Source: Flavobacterium salmonis (GTDB taxonomy: Bacteria > Bacteroidota > Bacteroidia > Flavobacteriales > Flavobacteriaceae). From it: 64,000 bases of DNA. Position 1 is the stretch's first letter, and each line of letters opens with the position of its first letter. The notes beneath the pieces were generated by a model, which saw only the letters and a list, made by a program, of their open reading frames with translations, was not told the DNA's origin and made no database searches. The DNA is taken from the NCBI RefSeq assembly GCF_903819435.1, contig NZ_CAIJDP010000071.1:186001-250000 (forward strand), in the 5' to 3' direction. Of this stretch, positions 7,893-16,849 are shown piece after piece. The position numbers were made by a program, and so were the translations under genes.

Positions 7893-9815
7893 ATGAAAAA
7901 ATTTAAAAATAACAGTACCATCAAAAGTCCTAAAAAAGGGCTTTTGATTACAGCATTGCTTGTTGCTCAGTTTGGCTTTGCCCAGGAACAGCAAAATGCA
8001 GAATTTAAAGGAGTCGTTGGTAAAACATTGGCGGACTCAAAAGAATATTGGCCTGAGCCTGTAAAAGCTCCAAAAGGCGCTCCCAATGTAGTCTGGATTT
8101 TACTGGATGATGTAGGATTTGGTGCTTCAAGTGCTTTTGGCGGATTAATAGAGACCCCTACTTTTGATGCTTTGGCAAATAACGGATTACGTTATACCAA
8201 TTTTCATACAACCGCTATTTGCGCACCTACCCGTGCCGCTTTATTGACGGGAAGAAATTCAGGAAGAGTTCACGTTAGCGGCTTTTCTCACACTATTTTA
8301 TCTGCAGGTTTCCCGGGTTGGGATGGTAGAATTCCATCTGATAAAGGAACAGTTGCTGAGATTTTACGTGAAAACGGTTACAACACTTTTGCAGTAGGGA
8401 AATATGGTGTAACTCCGGATGAAGATGCTACGGATGCAGGTCCATTTCACAGATGGCCAACCGGAAAAGGTTTCGATCATTTCTATGGCTTCTTAGGATC
8501 ACAAACCGATCAGTACAACCCTGATTTGGTAGAAGATCAGACGCATATAAAAGGAGACGGACGCCATCTGAACGAATTAATTACAGATAAGGCAATTAGT
8601 TATCTTCAGAAACAACAAAAAGCGGCTCCAGGAAAACCGTTCTTTTTATATTATGCACCCGGAGCAGCTCATGCACCTCATCAGGTTGCAAAAGAATGGA
8701 GCGATAAATACAAAGGGAAATTCGATGAAGGCTGGGATGTATATCGTGAAAGAGTTTTGGCAAACCAAAAGAAACTGGGTGTAATTCCTGCCAATGCCGT
8801 TTTACCAGAACGTAATCCGCTAATTGGGGAATGGAAAAAATTAACTCCGGATCAAAAGAAGGTATATGCCAGATTCATGGAAGTGTACGCAGGATTTCTG
8901 ACGTATACCGATGCTGAAATTGGAAGAGTGGTTAATTACCTTAAAGAAACCAATCAATTTGACAACACTGTAATTTTTGTTGCCATTGGAGATAACGGAG
9001 CCAGTAAAGAAGGCAGTCTGGTAGGTACTATCAACCAAAGCCTTTTTGCTCAGGGAACATCTGACGAAAAAAATCTTCAGGATAATTTAGCCAACATCGG
9101 CGAAATTGGAACTCCTGAGGGACTTAATACCAATTACCCTTTAGGCTGGGCACAAGCAACTAATGCACCGTTTAAAAACTGGAAACAGGATGCTCAGTCA
9201 GAAGGTGGAACCCGTAATCCTTTGATTATTCACTATCCAAACGGAATTAAAGATAAGGGCGGAATCAGAAATCAATACAGCCATGTAAACGATATTCTGC
9301 CTACTACGCTTGATATTGCAGGAATTAAAGCTCCGGAATATATCAAAGGAATTAAGCAGGATATCATCCAAGGTTCTTCTTTATACACTTCTTTAAATAA
9401 TGCCAAAGCAGAGTCATTACACAAAGTACAATACTATTATATTTTTGGAAACAGAGCCATATACAAAGATGGATGGAAAGCAGCCGCAGCACATCCGGAT
9501 CCTTTTACCTTATTGAAAACTGCAGGTAAAAATCAGACTGCTGCAGCAAACAGTTTTGATAATGATGTTTGGGAATTATATAACTTAAACGAAGATTTTA
9601 ATGAACGTAATAACCTGGCCAAAAAGTATCCTGAAAAATTAGAAGAACTTAAAAAACTGTTTGATGAACAAGCCAAAGAAAATAATGTATATCCGTTAAT
9701 TGACTGGCAGGATGTACTGGGCAGAAAAATTCACAATAGCGGAGCTGACAAAGGCAAAAACCTTCAGGAGTTGATTAAAGAAGCAACAAAAGGTGGAAGC
9801 GGAAGTTCGCATTAG
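7893..9815 (+). CDS. Secreted arylsulfatase-family type I sulfatase, AtsA-like
   Basis: A 640-residue sulfatase with an N-terminal signal peptide (hydrophobic segment at about 16-30, ending FGFAQ). The metal motif is VVWILLDDVGFG (Asp72, Asp73) and the active-site signature is CAPTRAALLTGRN with Cys110. Further motifs are IGDNGASKEG and SEGGTRNPLIIHYP. The CAPTR signature and the greater length resemble bacterial arylsulfatases such as Pseudomonas AtsA, which scavenge sulfate from aryl or alkyl esters. It is separated from the preceding sulfatase by 115 bp and followed by an intrinsic terminator, so it may close the first transcription unit. Confidence 0.92.
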   Translation: MKKFKNNSTIKSPKKGLLITALLVAQFGFAQEQQNAEFKGVVGKTLADSKEYWPEPVKAPKGAPNVVWILLDDVGFGASSAFGGLIETPTFDALANNGLRYTNFHTTAICAPTRAALLTGRNSGRVHVSGFSHTILSAGFPGWDGRIPSDKGTVAEILRENGYNTFAVGKYGVTPDEDATDAGPFHRWPTGKGFDHFYGFLGSQTDQYNPDLVEDQTHIKGDGRHLNELITDKAISYLQKQQKAAPGKPFFLYYAPGAAHAPHQVAKEWSDKYKGKFDEGWDVYRERVLANQKKLGVIPANAVLPERNPLIGEWKKLTPDQKKVYARFMEVYAGFLTYTDAEIGRVVNYLKETNQFDNTVIFVAIGDNGASKEGSLVGTINQSLFAQGTSDEKNLQDNLANIGEIGTPEGLNTNYPLGWAQATNAPFKNWKQDAQSEGGTRNPLIIHYPNGIKDKGGIRNQYSHVNDILPTTLDIAGIKAPEYIKGIKQDIIQGSSLYTSLNNAKAESLHKVQYYYIFGNRAIYKDGWKAAAAHPDPFTLLKTAGKNQTAAANSFDNDVWELYNLNEDFNERNNLAKKYPEKLEELKKLFDEQAKENNVYPLIDWQDVLGRKIHNSGADKGKNLQELIKEATKGGSGSSH

Positions 9816-9827
9816 TAAAAAGTTGGA

Positions 9828-9864
9828 TTCAGGTCTTTACTACAAAATAAAGACCTGAATTTTC
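9828..9864 (+). terminator. Intrinsic terminator after the second sulfatase
   Basis: TTCAGGTCTTT (9828-9838) pairs perfectly over 11 bp with AAAGACCTGAA (9849-9859), followed by TTTTC. The T-run is short, so read-through into the downstream genes is possible. Confidence 0.7.
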
Positions 9865-9935
9865 AAAAGGTAAACAATGAAAAACTTTCGATATAACAGA
9901 AAAGTAAAACAAACATTCTGCTGTCTGGCTGAGTC

Positions 9936-9977
9936 CATTCGACTTAGCTCCGGATAAACTTAGTCGAAGCCTTTCAT
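9936..9977. repeat. Degenerate palindromic intergenic repeat
   Basis: TTCGACT and AGTCGAA form a 7-bp inverted repeat in a context (GTCCATTCGACTTAGCTCCG) resembling the AGTCGAA-type palindromes scattered through flavobacterial intergenic regions. A fuller copy lies at 12054-12113. The rest of 9865-10116 is AT-rich and shows no gene. Confidence 0.45.
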
Positions 9978-10116
9978 TAAAAAATTCCACAAAATAAAAT
10001 TCTACTAAATCTGTAGAATTATTAGTTTTAATTTTAAATTTATCATTCTGATTTTCAAGGAAATTAATCCCAATTTATAAAACAAAATAAAGTATTAAAC
10101 AAAAAAATTGAGACAC

Positions 10117-10236
10117 ATGAAACTAGTAGATTATCAAATTATAGGCAAAAAGATTGTCGTTGGGGCGATTCTTTTTTTGATTCCGCTTGTGATTTTGGCA
10201 GGCGGTTTAACATTAATCAATCAATTTTTAAAATAA
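10117..10236 (+). CDS. Small single-span membrane protein (39 aa)
   Basis: ATG at 10117 gives a 39-residue protein that starts MKLVDYQIIGKK, has one strong transmembrane helix (IVVGAILFLIPLVILAGGL) and a short tail ending NQFLK. It stops 6 bp before the hydroxylase-family gene, which suggests translational linkage and a role as a small subunit or stabiliser of that membrane enzyme. I do not recognise the family. The spacing and the clean hydrophobic profile support a real gene. Confidence 0.65.
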   Translation: MKLVDYQIIGKKIVVGAILFLIPLVILAGGLTLINQFLK

Positions 10237-10242
10237 GAAATC

Positions 10243-11304
10243 ATGGCAACAGTTCAAAATTCAAACAAAAATCTGATAAGAGATTTAAGTATCAGTCTTT
10301 TTATTTACACGCTGCCTGTGTTGGCAATTTACCTATATTTTAAATTGAGTAACAACATTGTAAGTGAATCGCACATTGCATTACCGGCTTTTCTGGAATT
10401 TGCAAAACCTGCTTTCGAAAACATCAGAACCTGGGGATTAACCGTTTTTATGATTGTGTTGGGAATTATCGAATTTACGGCAGGTTTATATGATGATGAA
10501 TGGACAGGTGAAGAACGCAAAATTGACATCGTAAGTTTCCTGGCTCCAAAATTAATTTTACCTGCAGTTATTTCTTTTTTCAGCTTAAAGGTTTTACCGG
10601 TTTTGATTCCGAATCTTGAAAACGCACTTTCGTGGGTGCCGTTTTGGGGAGGCTTTTTCTTAATCGGTGTTGCGGATGATTTAACACAGTACTGGTACCA
10701 TCGTCTGCACCATCAGGTTCCCTTTTTATGGCGTTTTCACAGAACGCATCATTCAGCTCCGTACATGGGAATGGCGATGCTTTCGAGACAAAACTTTATT
10801 TACACGATCTTTTTCTCTCAGATTTACTTAACAGCCACTTTAACCTTCTTAGGTTTAGGGCTTCCTGCTTTGTTTGTATTGGTTATAAAAAGCATCATCA
10901 CATTAACGGCACACTCCAGTATTGCCTGGGACAAACCGTTTTACAAATACAAAGTTTTACATCCGATTGCATGGGTTTTAGAACGTTTAATTTCGACTCC
11001 GGCTACACACCACGCGCATCATGCAGATACAAGCGGAGACGGTGTTGGTCATTTTAAAGGCAACTTCGGAAACATGTTTTTTATCTGGGATGTCATCTTC
11101 GGAACAGGTTTAATTACCAGACAATTTCCAAAATCATATGGAATCAAATCCTACAAGCAGGAAGAATGGTACGCACAGTTTCTTTGGCCGATATTCAAAT
11201 CTAAAAAAGAAGGAAGCGCACTGGCAGAAGGAGTTCTTTCTGTACCCTTAAAACAAACTCCGGTTGTTGAAAATCAGCCTGTACTAGAAACCGTTCAATC
11301 CTGA
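10243..11304 (+). CDS. Sterol desaturase/fatty acid hydroxylase family membrane enzyme
   Basis: A predicted di-iron membrane oxygenase of 353 residues with several hydrophobic helices. The His clusters of the superfamily are visible: HRLHH, RFHRTHH, and HHAHH near residue 258. These ligate two irons in enzymes that hydroxylate or desaturate lipids. The gene sits between a 39-residue membrane protein (6 bp upstream) and a rhodanese/thioredoxin fusion (4 bp downstream), within the sulfatase locus. One possible reading is oxidation of a sulfur-containing lipid or side chain. The bacteria in this group make sulfonolipids, but nothing in the sequence proves that link. Confidence 0.85.
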   Translation: MATVQNSNKNLIRDLSISLFIYTLPVLAIYLYFKLSNNIVSESHIALPAFLEFAKPAFENIRTWGLTVFMIVLGIIEFTAGLYDDEWTGEERKIDIVSFLAPKLILPAVISFFSLKVLPVLIPNLENALSWVPFWGGFFLIGVADDLTQYWYHRLHHQVPFLWRFHRTHHSAPYMGMAMLSRQNFIYTIFFSQIYLTATLTFLGLGLPALFVLVIKSIITLTAHSSIAWDKPFYKYKVLHPIAWVLERLISTPATHHAHHADTSGDGVGHFKGNFGNMFFIWDVIFGTGLITRQFPKSYGIKSYKQEEWYAQFLWPIFKSKKEGSALAEGVLSVPLKQTPVVENQPVLETVQS

Positions 11305-11308
11305 TATC

Positions 11309-12028
11309 ATGAAAAATAAAATATTTAAAAACAGCATCTCTGCCCTAACCCTTTTTGTAACAATTATTGGTTTTGCACAAAATAAAAGTTCAAATACAAT
11401 CTCGCTGGATCTTTATTACAGTAAAATTCAAAATGAGAAAAACCCACAGATAATTGATGCTAGAGGGCCTGAAGAATTTGCCCTTAACCACATTAACGGA
11501 GCGGTAAATTTCAATCTGGAGTCAAAAGATTATGCCAAGCAAATAGCAAAATTAGATAAAACAAGACCCGTATTTACCTATTCTATCGGAGCCGGAAGAA
11601 GTGTGTGGCTGGCAGATGATTTATTAAAAAAAGGTTTTAAGGAAGCCTATAGTTTAGAGGGTGGAATTGCCAACTGGATTGGCAACGGAAAGCCTTTTTA
11701 TGTCAACTCCAAAAGCAAATTAACACTGGATGAATACAATAAAATCATCGCTGATAATAATACCGTTTTGGTAGATATTGGTTCTAAATATTGTGCTCCG
11801 TGCAAAAAAGTAAAACCTGTTCTGGAAACCATCAAAGCTGAATACGGAGAGAAGGTAAAAATTGTCGAAATCGAACTGGAAGAAAGTCCGCAGGTAATTG
11901 CCGATCTGAAAACTGTAAAAGTATTCCCTACCCTGATTTTATATCAAAACGGTCAGATTATTTTCAAAAAAGAGGGATTCTCAGATTTGAAAAAAGATGT
12001 TGATGTCATTTTGGCTCAGAATAATTAA
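11309..12028 (+). CDS. Exported rhodanese-like/thioredoxin fusion with no rhodanese cysteine
   Basis: A signal peptide (about 1-24, ending GFAQ) is followed by a rhodanese-like domain (about 35-130: IIDARGPEEFALNHINGAVNF, ...GGIANWIGNGKPF) and a thioredoxin domain (about 135-239) with a YCAPCKK redox site at Cys162/Cys165. In the rhodanese loop, where the catalytic Cys is expected, the sequence is YSIGAGRS, with Ser92 in its place. The rhodanese half therefore probably binds a partner or substrate rather than transferring sulfur. The thioredoxin half is intact and would act in the periplasm. It follows the hydroxylase gene by 4 bp, so the two are likely co-expressed. Confidence 0.85.
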   Translation: MKNKIFKNSISALTLFVTIIGFAQNKSSNTISLDLYYSKIQNEKNPQIIDARGPEEFALNHINGAVNFNLESKDYAKQIAKLDKTRPVFTYSIGAGRSVWLADDLLKKGFKEAYSLEGGIANWIGNGKPFYVNSKSKLTLDEYNKIIADNNTVLVDIGSKYCAPCKKVKPVLETIKAEYGEKVKIVEIELEESPQVIADLKTVKVFPTLILYQNGQIIFKKEGFSDLKKDVDVILAQNN

Positions 12029-12053
12029 CAAAGAAAGAAATCAGAGATGAATA

Positions 12054-12113
12054 TCACCCTGGGCGGAGTCGAAACCTTTTAGTTGTAAAGAGATTCAACT
12101 CCGGTCAGCCTGA
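12054..12113. repeat. Palindromic intergenic repeat of the CGGAGTCGAA type
   Basis: TCACCCTGGGCGGAGTCGAA (12054-12073) pairs imperfectly with TTCAACTCCGGTCAGCCTGA (12094-12113), giving a hairpin of about 20 bp with a few mismatches. It resembles a palindrome family common between flavobacterial genes. It may act as the terminator of the preceding operon, although no T-run follows. Confidence 0.6.
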
Positions 12114-12175
12114 CAATTGTTTTAATTCATTAACAACATAAGGTAATGAAGTTTGTTTGTTTGTTTTTTTGCTAT

Positions 12176-12201
12176 CCTGCAGGGTGTCCCAACCTTGCAG
12201 G
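12176..12201. repeat. CCTGCAGG/CCTTGCAGG inverted repeat
   Basis: CCTGCAGGGT pairs with ACCTTGCAGG over most of its length. A related copy (CCTGCAAG...CTTGCAGG) lies at 25806-25835, so this is a dispersed small palindrome. It lies just upstream of the third sulfatase gene. Confidence 0.5.
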
Positions 12202-12267
12202 TTTATCAATTTAAAACTTTAAAACCTGCTATATACCAAAAAATATTCCCTTTTTAAATACCATAAT

Positions 12268-13887
12268 ATGGCAATATCCAAAAAAACTAAAAAAATCGTT
12301 TTTACCATTTTGATTCTACTCCTTATTGCTTCCGTTTTTTTGTTTTGGCCCATCAACACAGACGGAACACTGATTAAATCTGATGAAAAATTAGCTGAAG
12401 GAAAAACTGTATTTCTGTATCAAAAAGACACTTCCAAAACTTCAGAAAAAAAACCAAACATTATCATTCTCCTTGCTGATGATTTGGGCAAATATGACAT
12501 TTCGCTGTACGGAGGAAAATCAACCCCAACACCTCAAATAGATTCTTTGGCTGCATCGGGAGTGACATTTACAGACGGTTATGTTTCCTCATCCATTTGT
12601 TCTCCTTCGCGAGCAGGTTTACTTACAGGCCGCTATCAGGAACGATTTGGACATGAATATCAACCCGGAGACCGATATCCAAAAAACAATCTGGAATATT
12701 ATGCCTTCAAATATCTGATTAATACCGATAGCTGGAGATTAAACCCAAAAATTGAATATCCAAATGATACTTCAATCGCTACCCAGGGTTTGCCCCAGTC
12801 TGAAATTACCTTTGCCGATCTGGCTAAAAAACAAGGTTACAATACTGGTATTATTGGTAAATGGCACTTGGGGCATACCAAAGGTTTTTTTCCACTGGAC
12901 AGAGGTTTCGACTATCATTACGGGTTTTATCAGGCGTTTTCGCTTTTTGCTCCCGAAGATGATAATCCGGATATTATCAACCATCATCATAAGGATTTTA
13001 CAGATAAAGTAATTTGGGGAAAGGGCCGTGTCGGAATTGGAAAAATTCGCAGGGATACTACCATTGTTGAGGAAAAAGCCTATTTGACTGAAAAATTTGC
13101 GGATGAAGCCGAAGCTTTCATTGACAAAAATAAAACAAAACCATTTTTACTGTATGTTCCGTTTAATGCACCACACACCCCTTTTCAGGTCCGCAAGAAA
13201 TATTACGACCGTTTTCCGAATGTAAAAGACGAAAACAAACGGGTGTATTTTGCCATGATCAGCGCTTTGGATGATGCCATTGGAAGAATCAGGGCCAAAA
13301 TAAAAAAAGAAGGTCTGGAAGAAAATACCCTGATTATTTTTGCCAGTGACAATGGAGGTGCCGATTATACGTTTGCTACTACCAACGCACCGCTTAAAGG
13401 AGGGAAATTCTCCCATTTTGAAGGCGGAATCAATGTCCCGTTTGCACTTTCGTGGAAAGGAAAAATAAAACCACATACCGTTTACAAAACACCGGTGAGT
13501 TCACTAGATATTTTCAGTACCATTGCAGCAGTAACGCATTCTGGTTTGCCAAAAGACAGGGTTTATGACGGGGTTGATTTAATTAACATAGTCAATAACA
13601 ATAAAATTGCGCACCAAAATTTATACTGGCGTTCCGGTGATGCCAAAGCCATCAGAAGCGGAGACTGGAAACTGATCATCAGTGGAAAAACACATGAAAA
13701 ATGGCTTTATGACTTATCAAAAGACAAATCTGAAACTACTGATCTGGCACAAAAAAATCCGGCAAAAGTAAAAGAACTTCAGACAGCTTTAAAAGACTGG
13801 GAAAAAGGACTCATAAAACCGTTATGGCCTAATTTAACTTACTATGAATTCAATTTTGGCTCTCAAAAATACTTTGTCGATTTGTAA
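12268..13887 (+). CDS. Membrane-anchored type I sulfatase (Cys type)
   Basis: The third formylglycine sulfatase of the locus, 539 residues. Unlike the other two it starts with a signal-anchor (about 9-27, IVFTILILLLIASVFLFW) without a cleavage-like site, so it is probably tethered to the inner membrane facing the periplasm. Motifs are NIIILLADDLG (Asp71, Asp72), the signature CSPSRAGLLTGRY with Cys111, KWHLGH, FASDNGGADY and FEGGINVPFAL. It follows the upstream operon after 240 bp of repeats and so may have its own transcript. Three sulfatases with different leader types suggest stepwise desulfation across the envelope. Confidence 0.92.
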   Translation: MAISKKTKKIVFTILILLLIASVFLFWPINTDGTLIKSDEKLAEGKTVFLYQKDTSKTSEKKPNIIILLADDLGKYDISLYGGKSTPTPQIDSLAASGVTFTDGYVSSSICSPSRAGLLTGRYQERFGHEYQPGDRYPKNNLEYYAFKYLINTDSWRLNPKIEYPNDTSIATQGLPQSEITFADLAKKQGYNTGIIGKWHLGHTKGFFPLDRGFDYHYGFYQAFSLFAPEDDNPDIINHHHKDFTDKVIWGKGRVGIGKIRRDTTIVEEKAYLTEKFADEAEAFIDKNKTKPFLLYVPFNAPHTPFQVRKKYYDRFPNVKDENKRVYFAMISALDDAIGRIRAKIKKEGLEENTLIIFASDNGGADYTFATTNAPLKGGKFSHFEGGINVPFALSWKGKIKPHTVYKTPVSSLDIFSTIAAVTHSGLPKDRVYDGVDLINIVNNNKIAHQNLYWRSGDAKAIRSGDWKLIISGKTHEKWLYDLSKDKSETTDLAQKNPAKVKELQTALKDWEKGLIKPLWPNLTYYEFNFGSQKYFVDL

Positions 13888-14007
13888 AGTTTAAATACAT
13901 AGAAGCATACTCTTTAAATGCAAAAAAGTCGTTTTACCTGTTTAAAAAAAACCAAACAAGCCTCAACTCAACCAAATCTTAAAAAACAATTCAATTCATT
14001 AAAACCA

Positions 14008-14463
14008 ATGTCAATTAAAACAAAACAACTTAGCCTTCATGAAGACTGGACAGTCGTACTTTTAGGTTTCTTAATCATCGGAATTTCGCTGTTTGTATTT
14101 CTTCCTGATGTCCCGGTATTCAAATGGTCCAATGGTTCCGACTTAATGGCAGATGTATTTGCTGTCGGGAATTTACAAATTCTGTTAATTCAATTTATTT
14201 ATTTGACTGTTATAGGAACTATAGCCGCATTTTTAATTGGTAAATCGGTAAAAAACTTTTTATTAGGTTTCCCAATCATCTATCTGTTAACTATTTTGGC
14301 TTTGATTGTAGCAGGAAATACTTTTATAAAAGGACTCAATTTAGAAGCCGTAATTTTTAGTTTGATTATTGGCCTTGTAATTGGCAATTTCTTCAAACTA
14401 CCGGAATGGTTTCGTTCTGCACTTTCAACAGAAGTTTTTGTGAAAATCGGTTTGGTTTTTTAA
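14008..14463 (+). pseudogene. Truncated YeiH-type (UPF0324) putative sulfate exporter family transporter
   Basis: The frame from ATG 14008 (an alternative ATG lies at 13918) reads MSIKTKQLSLHEDWTVVLLG, two or three hydrophobic helices, then LEAVIFSLIIGLVIGNFFKL and LSTEVFVKIGLVF before TAA. This matches the N-terminal third of UPF0324 membrane proteins, which normally continue for another 250 residues or so. The reading stops just where the conserved helix after KIGLVLLG should go on, and the following DNA does not look like the missing part in any frame. I infer a deletion or replacement. Its place beside three sulfatases fits the family's proposed role in sulfate or sulfite handling. Confidence 0.7.
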
Positions 14464-14702
14464 ATAAAGACATAGAACTTTTTAAGTATATATGGTTAGA
14501 AACATCTAGTGTTACAACTGGAAGCAGAGTACCCTATATTCAGAAAGAAATTGATTTTTGTGGTGAAATAGCTTCGATGGTAAAAGTATTACCTAATCTC
14601 CTCGATTATACAGACCACATAAAATATTTAGAGCAAAAAATAATATGGTTGAAAAAAGATATAGAAAATGAACAAAAAAGAGATTTTGAAGGGTATATCT
14701 AA
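14464..14702 (+). pseudogene. Unrecognised gene remnant fused to truncated yeiH
   Basis: After the yeiH break a different frame is open to the TAA at 14700, encoding about 79 residues (KDIELFKYIWLETSSVTT..., ...NLLDYTDHIKYLEQKIIWLK...) with a helical, charged C-terminus. Its frame runs back out of phase into yeiH, so it has no start of its own. It looks like the 3' end of another gene joined to yeiH by a deletion. I do not recognise the family. Confidence 0.45.
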
Positions 14703-14825
14703 AAATCATAAAACCGATCTAAAAATAGCAGAGATACATCGATTTGAATCAAAATCATTTTCTTTTATTACGGATTTTTTCTTTTGAAAAAGAGTTTAAA
14801 ACTGCATACGACATTTAAGCAATAA

Positions 14826-14857
14826 AAAAAGCGATTGTTTTCGGACAATCGCTTTTT
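14826..14857. terminator. Bidirectional intrinsic terminator
   Basis: AAAAAGCGATTGT pairs with ACAATCGCTTTTT around TTTCGG. A and T runs on both sides allow termination of the + strand remnant and of the - strand DUF1810 gene, which ends at 14889. Confidence 0.8.
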
Positions 14858-14888
14858 GATTTATATAAATAAAGTAAAAAGGTAAAAT

Positions 14889-15341
14889 TCAGGATGCCAT
14901 AGCAATTTCTAATGGCACTGCTATGTTTGACAAAGTAATCGGATCTGAATATCCTAAGAAAAAAACATCCAGTATTTCCTGAAATACAGGATCTGTATTT
15001 TCTACCTGAGTAAAAAGAGTCATGGAAGAACGAAGTTTTCTCGCATCTAATTCCCCAAGAATAGCCTCTATTGATTTGGTTTTATATTCTAAAAGAACTT
15101 TGCAAATTTCAATTAAATGTTTCGCTAAGATAGGATGATTTAGAAAATCTTCTGCTTCTTTAAGATCAGCAATAGCATAATATTTCGCTAGCGTGCTTTT
15201 GCCCAAACCTTTTAGCTGCGGAAAAATAAACCACATCCAATGCGTTTCCTTCTTCCCTTTTTTTAGTTCTGAGTAAGCTGTTAGATAAAGTTTGTTCTGT
15301 GCATCTAAAAAGCGTGTTAAATCATTATTTGCGTAAGCCAT
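14889..15341 (-). CDS. DUF1810 family protein
   Basis: A small cytoplasmic protein of 150 residues. The recognisable family features are LTRFLDAQNKLYLTAYSELK, the central KKETHWMWFIFPQLKGLG and FLNHPILAKHLIEIC. DUF1810 has no settled function. It is a stand-alone gene: the next gene on its strand, rocD, ends about 200 bp upstream of its start, and a terminator follows directly. Confidence 0.85.
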   Translation of the reverse strand: MAYANNDLTRFLDAQNKLYLTAYSELKKGKKETHWMWFIFPQLKGLGKSTLAKYYAIADLKEAEDFLNHPILAKHLIEICKVLLEYKTKSIEAILGELDARKLRSSMTLFTQVENTDPVFQEILDVFFLGYSDPITLSNIAVPLEIAMAS

Positions 15342-15479
15342 TCTGAAGTAATTTTATAAGGTTAAACAAATTTTCAGGTCTTGTTTTAAAGTCTTCCAAA
15401 ACTACTCCGCTTCTCGGTCTAAAAATTTATATAATTGTTACAGTTACATTATATAATTTCAATTTGATGAAATAAAAAA

Positions 15480-15506
15480 GCTGCGAAAAATAAAGTAATC
15501 GCAGCT
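15480..15506 (-). terminator. rocD: Intrinsic terminator of rocD
   Basis: AGCTGCGA (15480-15487) and TCGCAGCT (15499-15506) form an 8-bp stem. On the - strand the stem is followed by a run of T. It lies 33 bp past the rocD stop. Confidence 0.75.
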
Positions 15507-15538
15507 GTTTTTAACCTATTATGATAGAAAATAAATTT

Positions 15539-16792
15539 TTAATTTTTGAAATGATTCAATGATTTCTCAATAATAGCAAGGCATTGTTTAATTTGATCTT
15601 CGGTAATAACCAAAGGCGGAGCCAGACGAATTTTGTTTCCGTGAGTTGGTTTTGCCAATAATCCGTTATCTCTGAATTTCAGGCAGATTTCCCAAGCCAA
15701 ATCTGATTCTTCATCACAATTAATTACGATGGCGTTAAGTAAACCTTTACCGCGAACCAGTGTAATCAAATCCTTACGTTCAGCAATTTCGTTTAATCCT
15801 TTTCTTAAAATGATTCCTAAACGTTCTGCATTTTCAGCCAGTTTTTCGTCTTTTACCACTTCAAGAGCCGCAATTGCAACAGCTGCCGCAACCGGATTTC
15901 CTCCAAAAGTAGATCCGTGTTGTCCGGGTTTTATTACATTCATTATTTCGTTATTTGCTAAAACCGCCGAAACAGGATAAACACCTCCTGAAATTGCCTT
16001 TCCTAAAATCAAAATATCAGGCTGCACGTCTTCGTGATGAACCGCTAAAAGTTTCCCTGTACGTGCAATTCCGGTTTGAACTTCATCTGCAATAAACAAT
16101 ACATTATGTTTTTCGCAAAGTGCTTTTGCTTTCGCTAAATAACCTTCAGACGGAACATATACTCCGGCTTCTCCCTGAATTGGTTCCACCAGAAAACCGG
16201 CTATATTTTTTGATGATTCCAGTACTTTTTCCAAAGCCTCCAGATTGTCATATTCAATTTTTATAAAGCCTTCTGTAAAAGGACCGAAACTCTTACGGGC
16301 ACTTTCATCATTCGAAAACGAAATGATGGTTGTGGTTCTTCCGTGAAAATTATTCTCACAAACAATAATCTGGGCAAGATTTTCATGGATTCCTTTTACT
16401 TCATAAGCCCACTTTCTGCACAATTTCAAAGCTGTCTCTACTGCTTCTGCACCCGTGTTCATTGGAAGAACCTTATCAAAACCAAAATAATTGGTTACAT
16501 ATTCTTCGTAATTCCCTAATTTATCATTGTAAAAAGCACGGGAAGTCAAAGTCAGCTTTTGCGCCTGCTCTACCATTGCTCCAACAATTTTAGGATGGCA
16601 ATGTCCTTGGTTTACGGCAGAATAAGCCGAAAGGAAATCATAATATTTCTTTCCGTCCACATCCCAGACATAGACACCTTCTCCCCTGTCTAAAACTACA
16701 GGAAGCGGATGATAATTATGAGCTCCGTATTTGTTTTCTTTCTCTATTAAAACTTCTGATTTAGACGAAAGAATTTGTTTTGTCTGTTCCAT
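15539..16792 (-). CDS. rocD: Ornithine--oxo-acid transaminase
   Basis: Class III PLP aminotransferase that converts ornithine and 2-oxoglutarate to glutamate-5-semialdehyde and glutamate, linking arginine breakdown to proline and glutamate. It has 417 residues with the full class III set: [60 protein letters not shown] (Asp236) and ILGKAISGG with the Schiff-base Lys265. The N-terminus ([18 protein letters not shown]) is typical of ornithine aminotransferase. A divergent Lrp/AsnC regulator gene 150 bp away probably controls it. Confidence 0.93.
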   Translation of the reverse strand: MEQTKQILSSKSEVLIEKENKYGAHNYHPLPVVLDRGEGVYVWDVDGKKYYDFLSAYSAVNQGHCHPKIVGAMVEQAQKLTLTSRAFYNDKLGNYEEYVTNYFGFDKVLPMNTGAEAVETALKLCRKWAYEVKGIHENLAQIIVCENNFHGRTTTIISFSNDESARKSFGPFTEGFIKIEYDNLEALEKVLESSKNIAGFLVEPIQGEAGVYVPSEGYLAKAKALCEKHNVLFIADEVQTGIARTGKLLAVHHEDVQPDILILGKAISGGVYPVSAVLANNEIMNVIKPGQHGSTFGGNPVAAAVAIAALEVVKDEKLAENAERLGIILRKGLNEIAERKDLITLVRGKGLLNAIVINCDEESDLAWEICLKFRDNGLLAKPTHGNKIRLAPPLVITEDQIKQCLAIIEKSLNHFKN

Positions 16793-16849
16793 GATTTTCA
16801 GTTTTTTATCTTTTTCAAAATTAATTATATTATTTTATTTTACAATAAA

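Noticed and set aside
10728..11057. 109-residue + strand frame inside the hydroxylase gene
   Set aside because: It is a shadow of the His-cluster region in another frame.
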